Assembly: GCA_905210885.1 (NCBI GenBank) | Contig: CAJLYO010000059.1 | Location: forward strand, 1-9,062 | Length of the DNA: 9,062 nt | Source of the DNA: an uncultured Eubacteriales bacterium | GTDB taxonomy: Bacteria > Bacillota > Clostridia > Monoglobales > Firm-18 | Direction of reading: 5' to 3' | Shown: piece by piece, positions 1 to 7,000 of the stretch | Position numbering within the stretch: the first letter of the stretch is position 1 | Layout: each line of letters opens with the position of its first letter | Position numbers and translations under genes: made by a program | The notes under the pieces: generated by a model | Seen by the model: only the letters and a program-made list of their open reading frames with translations | Databases searched by the model: none | What the model was told of the DNA's origin: nothing

Positions 1-170
1 TAGGCGGAATAGACGAGAATAATATGGGCGAATATTTTTCCGCCGGTGCGTGCGGATTCGGCATCGGCTCAAACATAATAAACAAAACGGCACTTAAAGA
101 GGAAAACTATAATATCATAACAGAAACGGCAAAAAAATATGTTTCTGCCGCCGCGGAGGCATGCAAATGA
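1..170 (+). CDS. dgoA: KDPG/KDPGal-type aldolase, C-terminal fragment (5' end outside window)
   Basis: Reading from base 3, the frame gives 55 residues before the TGA at 168-170. The visible part starts with GGIDENNMGEYFSAGACGFG followed by GIGSNII, which is the last beta strand and phosphate-binding glycine region of the class I KDPG/KDPGal aldolase TIM barrel (compare the GG-x-x-x-x-N and G-x-G-S pattern of Eda and DgoA). The family cleaves 2-dehydro-3-deoxy-6-phospho-sugar acids to pyruvate and glyceraldehyde 3-phosphate in the cytoplasm. The Schiff-base lysine lies upstream and cannot be checked. The gene overlaps the next gene, dgoK, by four bases, so the two are almost certainly co-translated. 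That makes 2-dehydro-3-deoxy-6-phosphogalactonate the likely substrate. The family assignment is fairly firm; the choice of DgoA over a gluconate-specific Eda rests on the neighbour alone. Confidence 0.8.
   Translation, partial: GGIDENNMGEYFSAGACGFGIGSNIINKTALKEENYNIITETAKKYVSAAAEACK
155..159 (+). promoter_or_regulatory. Ribosome binding site of dgoK
   Basis: GGAGG lies inside the end of the aldolase gene, seven bases before the ATG at 167 and only one base before the ATG at 161. The spacing decides the dgoK start in favour of 167. Confidence 0.75.
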
Positions 171-1075
171 AAAACTATATTGCAATTGACGGCGGAACAA
201 CAAACACACGGCTTACACTTTTATCAGACGGCAAAGTGAAGGAAAAAATACATCTGCAAACAGGCGTTAAGGATAACATCGAAGGCACAAAAAAATACGA
301 AAAAGAAATTTGTGAAGCAATAGCCGCGCTTGCGGAAAAATACGAAATCGAGCACATAATATGCTCCGGAATGATTGCCTCCGAGCTTGGGCTGTGCCCC
401 CTTAAGCACTTAAGCGCACCGTGTGGAATAAAGGAACTTCACGAAGGAATGTATATAACAAAATTAGCCGGTATTCCGACAGCGTATATCCGCGGAGATA
501 AGCTTTGCGGAAACGGAATTGAAAATACAGATGTTATGCGCGGAGAGGAAACCGAGCTTTTCGGCATGACAGATGCTCCGGAGTGCGGAGCACTCTATAT
601 TCTGCCCGGCTCACATTCAAAGCATATATACACCGACAGCCTCGGCAGAATAAAAAGCTTTTCCACACAGCTATCCGGTGAGCTTATAAACGCCGCGGCA
701 AACCAAACAATTTTAAAAGAATGTGTCAATCTCAATTTAAAAGGTTTTGACGCAGAATATCTGCAAAAAGGTTACACGGCGGCGCAAACTCTCGGTGTGA
801 ATGCGGCGGTTTTTAAAACCCGTCTTTTGAAAACGCTGTTTGATTTAAACGAAAAAGAAATATACAGCTACTTTATCGGCTGTATATTAAGTGCGGAAAC
901 AGCGTCAGCCGTTAATTCCGATGCACAACATATAATTATAGGCGGAAAGCAGGCACTAAAAGCGCCTATGGTACACCTTATAAAATGCAATTCAAAAAAG
1001 ACCGTTACAGCCGTTTCGGACGACATTGCCGACAACGCCGCGGCCATAGGAGCACTCAGAATATTCTTGTACTAA
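167..1075 (+). CDS. dgoK: 2-dehydro-3-deoxygalactonokinase
   Basis: This kinase phosphorylates 2-dehydro-3-deoxy-D-galactonate with ATP at C6, the step before aldol cleavage in galactonate breakdown. The 302-residue length is normal for DgoK (about 290-300). Visible motifs: the N-terminal phosphate loop IAIDGGTTNTR (residues 5-15) of the actin-like sugar kinase fold, the DgoK hallmark VMRGEETELFG (123-133), LPGSHSKHIYTD (146-157), GEL near 171, a second glycine loop IIIGGKQAL (256-264), and DNAAAIGAL (289-297) near the end. All align in order with the E. coli DgoK sequence as I remember it. An in-frame ATG at 161 would add two residues, but GGAGG at 155-159 ends one base before it and seven bases before the ATG at 167. 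The 167 start also gives an ATGA overlap with the aldolase stop, so I chose it. The gene is followed directly by a terminator. Confidence 0.93.
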   Translation: MKNYIAIDGGTTNTRLTLLSDGKVKEKIHLQTGVKDNIEGTKKYEKEICEAIAALAEKYEIEHIICSGMIASELGLCPLKHLSAPCGIKELHEGMYITKLAGIPTAYIRGDKLCGNGIENTDVMRGEETELFGMTDAPECGALYILPGSHSKHIYTDSLGRIKSFSTQLSGELINAAANQTILKECVNLNLKGFDAEYLQKGYTAAQTLGVNAAVFKTRLLKTLFDLNEKEIYSYFIGCILSAETASAVNSDAQHIIIGGKQALKAPMVHLIKCNSKKTVTAVSDDIADNAAAIGALRIFLY

Positions 1076-1079
1076 AGCA

Positions 1080-1106
1080 AAAAACCACGGCAATGCCGTG
1101 GTTTTT
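1080..1106. terminator. Bidirectional intrinsic terminator between convergent operons
   Basis: The hairpin has a 12-base arm at 1080-1091 (AAAAACCACGGC), the loop AAT at 1092-1094, and the complementary arm 1095-1106 (GCCGTGGTTTTT). All 12 pairs are perfect. Seven core pairs are GC-rich; the outer five are A-T, so the structure has a U tract when read from either strand. It starts five bases after the dgoK stop and ends five bases before the stop of the minus-strand foldase gene. It can therefore terminate both operons. Confidence 0.9.
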
Positions 1107-1110
1107 ATTA

Positions 1111-2100
1111 TTAAAGCTTTTCAATTATATCGTTTTTTACGTCAACGTTTGCGTCCTTTTTCCAGCTTTCAACAAGCTTTGTGAACACTTCGTTTTTCGC
1201 ATAAGATGTCAGTTGGTCTTTATTCTGCTCCATAACGGCAGGGTCGTTTTCATAGCGTTTTATAATATGAAAACCGTATGTTGTTTCCACTATATCGCTG
1301 ACTTCGCCCACTTTAAGCGCAAGGGACGCCTCCTCAAACTCCGAAACCATGCTGCCCTGCGAACCTAAAATAAATCCCTTGCCGAGGTAATAACCGTCAG
1401 GCTGTGACTTTGAACCGGGGTCTTCGGAATACTCCTCAACCAGTTTGTCAAAATCCTCGCCGTCCTTGGCACGCTTAAGCAGACCTTCTGCCTCCTCGCG
1501 TTTTTTGGCAACCTCCTCATCACTGAGGGGAGAGTTGTTAGAGTCTGTTGTAAGCACTAAAATGTGTTTAACGCGTGCAATATTCTTTTCGTAATATTCC
1601 TTAATATCAGCGTCCGTAACCTGAATATCGTCTGCATTCATAAGCTTTTGCGAAAGGTAATTGATTTTTATGAAGCGGCGATAAATCTCATCTGTCAACC
1701 CCTGTTCCTTAAGCCACTCGTTATACTTATCACGTGAGCCGAGCTGTGCCGACATGGACGTTACCTGCGAATTAATCGAGTTTTCCTCATCCTTTGTAAT
1801 GGTGATACCCTGTTCCTTTGCCTTCTGCTCGATAATAACGGCGTTTATAACCTCGTCAAGAGCTTTTTCTCTTGCGGTTTCTATAAGCTTTTTACCCTCA
1901 AGCTCGGCAGTGTCCCAGAAATCCTCAACACCGCCGGAGTTCATCTGTTTTTTCACCTGAGTAAGGTAAAAAAGATAAAACTCGGCAGAAATGTCCGTTC
2001 CGTTAACTGTTGCAACGGTTTGCTTTGTGTCAACCTTTTTAAAGGAACACCCTGTCATAAGCATAGCCGCCGATAAAATTGCGCAGATTAAATTTTTCAT
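1111..2100 (-). CDS. Lipoprotein parvulin-type peptidyl-prolyl isomerase (PrsA/SurA-like foldase)
   Basis: An extracytoplasmic folding factor of 329 residues. Residues 1-18 are a lipoprotein signal peptide: Lys at 3, a hydrophobic stretch, then LMTGC with the lipidated Cys at 18, so the mature protein would be anchored to the outer face of the membrane. Residues about 28-165 form the alpha-helical SurA/PrsA-type N-terminal domain (TVNGTDISAEFYLFYLTQ). The parvulin domain runs from RVKHILVL (176-183) to TTYGFHIIKRYE (273-284), with both conserved histidines present (H179 and H278) and EEYSEDPGS at 222-230. The segment DGYYLGKGFILGSQGSMV is a few residues longer than the usual GGDLGxF-G-MV loop. 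AAGGAG lies nine bases before the ATG, and the start overlaps the upstream membrane-protein stop by four bases. It is the last gene of its operon. PrsA is the closest functional analogue; its clients are unknown. Confidence 0.9.
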   Translation of the reverse strand: MKNLICAILSAAMLMTGCSFKKVDTKQTVATVNGTDISAEFYLFYLTQVKKQMNSGGVEDFWDTAELEGKKLIETAREKALDEVINAVIIEQKAKEQGITITKDEENSINSQVTSMSAQLGSRDKYNEWLKEQGLTDEIYRRFIKINYLSQKLMNADDIQVTDADIKEYYEKNIARVKHILVLTTDSNNSPLSDEEVAKKREEAEGLLKRAKDGEDFDKLVEEYSEDPGSKSQPDGYYLGKGFILGSQGSMVSEFEEASLALKVGEVSDIVETTYGFHIIKRYENDPAVMEQNKDQLTSYAKNEVFTKLVESWKKDANVDVKNDIIEKL

Positions 2101-2600
2101 AGGTTGTTTCTCCTTATACTCATAATTTTTGTTACAAAAACACTGAACACAATATCATAAATTACAAAAAAGGCGTTAAACATTAAGAGCAAAATGTAAA
2201 CCGGGGCATTCTCCGTAATACTGAATAACGCAGTTGCCGCAAAATAAATTACGGCAAAAATTACATTTGCGCAAAGTATTTTCAAAATCCACTCAAGTTT
2301 CCTATTTTTTTGTTTTTCGCACCACAGCTTTACAAAAGGATAAAGTCCCAAAAACGCCGCAAATCCCACTGCATAAAGCTTTTGCGGAAGTATAAAAAAC
2401 GAAACCAGCGAAACCGCAAAATATGCTGCCAAAGAATATTTTACACCGGTCTTTGCAATGCATACGCCCATGCAAAATGACGAAAGCGCAAAAAGAGCAA
2501 GCTTTCCGCTCGGCACAATGCACGCAAGATACATAAATACCAAAGCCAGCGCACTTAAAACACCGCCGTACGCAAGCCTTTCGGATTTGCCTAACAGCAT
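2097..2600 (-). CDS. Small polytopic membrane protein, function unknown
   Basis: A 167-residue, strongly hydrophobic protein with about five or six likely membrane segments (roughly residues 10-30, 33-50, 53-72, 74-93, 104-125 and 133-158). Basic residues sit in the short connection KQKNRK (96-101) and at the C-terminus (SIRRNNL). The first half (LSALALVFMYLACIVPSGKL, then a run of small hydrophobic residues and YPFVKLWCE) is reminiscent of S components of ECF vitamin transporters and of uncharacterised Clostridia membrane proteins. I see no substrate motif and assign no function. The start overlaps the J-domain gene by ten bases and the stop overlaps the foldase gene by four, so it is translationally embedded between two folding-related genes. 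The ribosome binding site is weak (GGTGA about ten bases upstream), which suggests dependence on translation of the preceding gene. Confidence 0.8.
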   Translation of the reverse strand: MLLGKSERLAYGGVLSALALVFMYLACIVPSGKLALFALSSFCMGVCIAKTGVKYSLAAYFAVSLVSFFILPQKLYAVGFAAFLGLYPFVKLWCEKQKNRKLEWILKILCANVIFAVIYFAATALFSITENAPVYILLLMFNAFFVIYDIVFSVFVTKIMSIRRNNL

Positions 2601-3178
2601 GGTATTAAATCACCGCCCATACACTCGCAGCAGCTGTCGGCGCAGTAAAGCTGAGCACAGCAGTTGCAAAGCTCGTCATTACTCATGCCTCCGCCCATTG
2701 TACGGTAACTGTTTGCGCTGTTCATAACCGAATTTAAAGCGTTTCGGTATTCCATATTATTAGGCTCCATATTAACGGCGTTTTGCAGATAAGTACGCGC
2801 GTTGTCATACCAGCCGCGGCGAAGATATATAACCCCCATAAGGTAGTTCCACTCGCCGTTTCTGTTTGACATTGACATAAGCATGCGCTCTGCCTCGATA
2901 ACCCTTCCGGAATTAATATACGCCCTTATCGTGTTAAAATCATATCCTCCGGCGCCCGAACCGGAAGATGATGACGATGAGGACGAATTGTAACCGCCCT
3001 TTGTTATAGTGTCGTAAGCCTCGTTTATCTCCTTAAGCTTTTCCGCCGCCAAATCCGCAAGGGGATTATTGACATACTTATCAGGGTGATACTTTTTTAC
3101 AAGCTCTTTATAGGCGGCTTTTACTTCTGCCTCGGACGCGTTTTCACGCACGCCTAAAACCTTATACGGATTTTCCAT
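2591..3178 (-). CDS. J-domain protein with TPR-like region and cysteine-rich C-terminal tail
   Basis: Protein of 195 residues. Residues 3-60 are a J domain (NPYKVLGVRENASEAEVKAA) with the diagnostic HPD at 31-33 that stimulates Hsp70/DnaK ATPase. A serine/glycine linker follows (eight serines in a row at 65-72). Residues about 80-150 form helical repeats of TPR type (GEWNYLMGVIYLRRGWYDNA, then AVNMEPNN). It lacks the Gly/Phe region, zinc-finger and client-binding domains of true DnaJ, so it is a specialised co-chaperone, not DnaJ itself. The last 25 residues hold nine cysteines (171, 173, 174, 179, 183, 184, 186, 194, 195), ending MGGDLIPCC. AAAGGA lies seven bases before the ATG. The gene overlaps the DUF5685 gene upstream by 17 bases and the membrane-protein gene downstream by 10. 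The J domain is certain; the role is inferred to be DnaK recruitment to a client bound by the TPR or Cys tail. Confidence 0.9.
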   Translation of the reverse strand: MENPYKVLGVRENASEAEVKAAYKELVKKYHPDKYVNNPLADLAAEKLKEINEAYDTITKGGYNSSSSSSSSGSGAGGYDFNTIRAYINSGRVIEAERMLMSMSNRNGEWNYLMGVIYLRRGWYDNARTYLQNAVNMEPNNMEYRNALNSVMNSANSYRTMGGGMSNDELCNCCAQLYCADSCCECMGGDLIPCC

Positions 3179-3992
3179 CGCTTTTTCCTTTCAAAACAGA
3201 AAACACTTTTTGTCTTAAACCAAAATATACAATGTTGTCAAGTATTTCTTTGTTTTTGTATTTTTTAATTTTTTCATACTGCTCCGCAGCTTGTGAAAGC
3301 GTTATCATAATTGACATTTCCGCACTTTGCAGAGCGGCGTCGCGGTCACTGCCGAATTTTGCAATATAGGGGTTATAGCTCCCCTCTTTAAAATCTTTTT
3401 CATAATCGTCTATTGCGTAAATAAGATAAATAAATCTGCCGATATTGTAACCGAATCTGCCTGTTTCCTCACTGCAGCAGAACAAATCCTCCGTAAGACG
3501 CGCAAAGCAGTCGGAAACGGCGTCAATATTATCGCTGTTTGACTTTTCAAGCATTGAAAGCTCCGCCAAATGGGACTTTATGCTTTCCGCCGCATACTTT
3601 TGACGTTTCATTGCTTTTTTTGCAATCCTGCGGTACGGAATCAAAAGCGCCCGGGATTTCGGAGAAAAACCGTCCGAAATATCGTCCTTTATCTTGTAAT
3701 ACGCCAGCAAAATCGCAATATCACAGCAATAATCAAGAGGCTTGCACCTCATAACCGCCCTGCGTTTTCTGCCGATATGCTTTAAACATCTTATATTTTC
3801 AATCACGGCATCATCGGGAAAAAGCGCGTCAAGCATTATGCACAGAAACGTTATATCATAGCTGAGCCCAAGGCGTGAAAACTGGCTGTAATTACGCCCC
3901 AAAGCCTTGCAGACGCCGCAGTAATACGCCTTATATCGGTTATAATCCTTGATTTTCAGCTCATCTGCACATACGGTTACATACCCAAACAT
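3162..3992 (-). CDS. DUF5685-like protein, function unknown
   Basis: A 276-residue, mostly helical soluble protein. The opening MFGYVTVCADELKIKDYNRY followed by YYCGVCKALG matches what I remember of the Clostridia DUF5685 family. Visible features are a CxxC pair (C25, C28), further cysteines at 51, 69, 83, 89 and 90 that could bind a metal, and two acidic motifs: KDDISD (102-107) and DDYEKDF (195-201) followed by a YNPY segment. The arrangement recalls the two aspartate-rich motifs of all-alpha isoprenoid synthases of the squalene/phytoene type, but this is only motif similarity by eye. No signal peptide or membrane segment is clear. AGGAG is placed six bases before the ATG. It starts 22 bases after mfd, just behind a promoter-like sequence, and overlaps the J-domain gene by 17 bases, so the two are likely functional partners. 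Confidence 0.8.
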   Translation of the reverse strand: MFGYVTVCADELKIKDYNRYKAYYCGVCKALGRNYSQFSRLGLSYDITFLCIMLDALFPDDAVIENIRCLKHIGRKRRAVMRCKPLDYCCDIAILLAYYKIKDDISDGFSPKSRALLIPYRRIAKKAMKRQKYAAESIKSHLAELSMLEKSNSDNIDAVSDCFARLTEDLFCCSEETGRFGYNIGRFIYLIYAIDDYEKDFKEGSYNPYIAKFGSDRDAALQSAEMSIMITLSQAAEQYEKIKKYKNKEILDNIVYFGLRQKVFSVLKGKSDGKSV

Positions 3993-4006
3993 AACTTTCT
4001 CCTATC

Positions 4007-4035
4007 ATTATACATTAATTTCCGTTATCTTTCAA
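4007..4035 (-). promoter_or_regulatory. Putative sigma-A type promoter for the DUF5685/J-domain/membrane/foldase genes
   Basis: On the minus strand TTGAAA (4035-4030) and TATAAT (4012-4007) are separated by exactly 17 bases. This is five of six -35 matches and a perfect -10. The -35 element lies in the last codons of mfd and the -10 in the 22-base gap before the DUF5685 gene. The expected transcription start near 4000 is only about eight bases before the ATG at 3992 and inside the AGGAG at 4003-3999. A transcript from here would have a very short leader for that first gene, while the later genes keep their own sites. Chance occurrence in AT-rich DNA is possible. Confidence 0.5.
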
Positions 4036-7000
4036 GTTTTTATAGTCCTGTAACAATTTTTTAACATTTTCAAGTATATTTTTCCCGTCCGTTTTAAGTG
4101 TAAGATACGGTTTTGACGCCGGCGAAAACATCAGCATTCTCTCATATTTTCCGCAAAGTTCGGACACAACGCGCAAATCTTTCTTAAAATCCTCGGCAAA
4201 CGAGAAAACCACGTTATTTCCCTTCTGAGAAACGTCCGCAATGGAAAGCCGGTTTGCCATACCGCGGATATATGAAATATCAATAAGATTTGAAACACTT
4301 TGAGGTACTTCGCCGTACCTGTCCTCAATTTCCTCATACACGTCATAGCAATCCTGCAAATCGGAAATTTCCGCAACCTTTTTGTATATCTCAATGCGAT
4401 AGTTTTCGCCTTTTATATAATTCTCCGGAATAAATGCGTCAACATGTATGTTAACGGAAGTCTGTATATCGGGGATAACCTCCTCGCCCTTTAACTCCGT
4501 CACAGCCTCCTCAAGCAAACGGCAGTACATATCATAACCCACGGCGTCCATATGTCCGTGCTGCTGCGCCCCCACAACGTTACCGGCACCTCTTATTTCA
4601 AGGTCACGCAGAGCAATTTTAAAGCCGCTGCCAAACTCGGTAAATTCGCGTACAGCCTTAAGACGCTTTTCTGCAATTTCGCTTAAAACTTTGCCGCGCT
4701 TGTACATAAGGTACGCATATGCCATTTTGTTTGACCTTCCCACTCTGCCGCGCAGCTGATAAAGCTGAGAAAGTCCCATTCTGTCGGCGTCCTCAACAAT
4801 AATAGTGTTAACATTTGGAATATCAAGCCCTGTTTCGATTATCGTTGTGCACACCAAAACGTCAATCTCCTGTTCCAGAACCTGCTGCATTATATCCTCA
4901 AGCTGATTTTCCGTCATTTTGCCGTGGGCGGTTGCAACACGAAGGTCAGGTGAAAAAGCGCGTATGCGCGAGGCAACGGCATCTATAGACTCTACCCTGT
5001 TGTGAAGATAATAAACCTGTCCTCCTCTGCTCACTTCCTTCATAACCGCCTCTTTAATTATCTCGGTGTTGTACTCCAAAACATATGTGGAAACGGGATA
5101 TCTGTCCTTCGGCGGATTTTCAAGCACGCTCATATCCCTTATGCCAACCATGCTCATATGAAGGGTTCTCGGGATAGGCGTAGCGGAAAGCGTCAGCACG
5201 TCAACATTTTTTCTAAGCTCCTTCAGCGCCTCTTTATGCGCAACTCCGAATCGCTGTTCCTCGTCAATAATCAAAAGCCCCAGTTTTTTAAACTTAATAT
5301 CCTTTTGTATAACGCGGTGTGTACCTATAATGATATCCACTTCGCCGCTTTTCGCGTTTTTGACGGTCTGTTCCTGCTCTTTTTTCGAGCGGAACCGTGA
5401 AAGCATCTCAATTCTTACGGGAAAGTCCCTCATTCTCTGGCAAAATGTATTGTAATGCTGATTTGCAAGAATTGTCGTAGGTACAAGATACGCAACCTGA
5501 TATCCGTCTGTCACGGCTTTAAATGCCGCACGGAGGGCAACCTCGGTTTTTCCGTAGCCAACATCGCCGCACAGCAGTCTGTCCATGGGGCGTGGTTTTT
5601 CCATATCTGCCTCAACCTCGGATATGGCGTTTAACTGGTCGTCGGTTTCCTCATACGGGAAAGTAGCCGCAAAGTCCCTGTGCCATTCGGAATCCTTAGA
5701 AAACGCAATTCCTTCCGTTTTCTGACGCTGTGCATAAAGAGAAATAAGTTTTTCCGCCATTTCCTCGCAATTTTTCTTAACACGCTGCTTTGTCTGCGTC
5801 CACGCCGTTCCGCCAAGCTTGTTAAGCTTTACGGAGGCGCCTTCCTTTCCTATATATTTATACACAAGGCTTAGCTGGTTTGTAGGTACGTACAAACAGT
5901 CGCCGCCCTTGAATTTAATATGCAGATAGTCCGCCGCAGCGCCGTCCACAACCATTTTTACGATACCGGCAAACTGCCCGATACCGTGATTTTGGTGCAC
6001 CACAAAGTCACCGACTGCAAGGTCGGTGTAACTTTTAATTCTCTCCTGGTTTTTATTGACGGTTTTACGGCGTTTTTTCTTTGCCGAGCCGAAAAAGTCG
6101 CGGTCGCTTACAATCGCCTGTTTTATAAGAGGATAGTCAAACCCCTTGCTTAAAACCCCGGCAGTCACAAAAATCTGTCCGGGATTGGGCGGTTCGTCAA
6201 GACTTTCCTTATACATAGCATCTATCCCGTAGTCGTCAAGGGCAAAAACAATGTTTTTTGCCTTAATGTCGGTGCCTGCCAAAACCGTAACTCCGTATCC
6301 GTCATTTTTATACTGTTTTATCATATCGCGGAAAAACTCAGTACTGCCGTGAAAAGCCGCCTGCGCCTTAACGGTAAGGGAAAGCTGATGCTTTGCCTTG
6401 TAATCCGGGCACGAGCGCGACAGCGCCGAAATTCCCACAAGACCGTTTTCACGGATTTTTTTAAGTACCGCGCCGTAATCCGCACTCCACGCCGCATTGT
6501 CGCCGAGATTGGGAATACTGCCCTTTTCCATAAACGCAGTTACCGTTTCGCCGAAAAGCGCGCTTGACGAAAGCTCGCTTTCGCTTATTCTTGACGGCTC
6601 AACAAAATACACGATATTATCTGCGCCGATATAGTCAAAAAGACACGGCGGCTTATCGTAAATAAGGGGTATATACTTGTCGATGCTGTAAAGTTTAAGT
6701 CCGTTCTCAAGCTTATCTATATCCTTATAGAGATTTGTGCGCACAACATCGTCTTCGGTATCGGTGTATGAACGCAGCTTTTCAGCAAGCTTTGCCGTAT
6801 CGGCGGCAGACATCGGCATTTCGGATGCCGGCATTACCGGAACATGCTCAAATTTATCCATGGAACGCTGGCTTGACGGGTCAAAGGTTCTGATAGAATC
6901 AACCTCGTCAAAACAAATCTCGACACGGTAAGGATAATTGCTGTAAACCGGAAAAAAATCGATTATATCACCGCGAACGCTGAACTGCCCCTTACCTTCT

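Noticed and set aside
985..1368. 127-codon plus-strand open frame across the end of dgoK, the terminator and the end of the foldase gene
   Set aside because: It runs through two real genes in other frames and straight through the terminator hairpin; the protein has no recognisable motif.
2960..2985. Eight-serine run in the J-domain protein as a slippage-prone repeat
   Set aside because: The serines are encoded by mixed synonymous codons, so there is no long simple DNA repeat to drive phase variation; it reads as a flexible linker.
3213..3241. Exact TTGACA on the minus strand (3241-3236) before the J-domain gene
   Set aside because: With 17-base spacing the -10 position reads TTAAGA, only a weak match, and shifting by one base either way is no better. 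Not enough for a promoter call.
5002..5400. 132-codon plus-strand open frame inside mfd
   Set aside because: It is antisense to the helicase domain of mfd and looks like a shadow of its codons.
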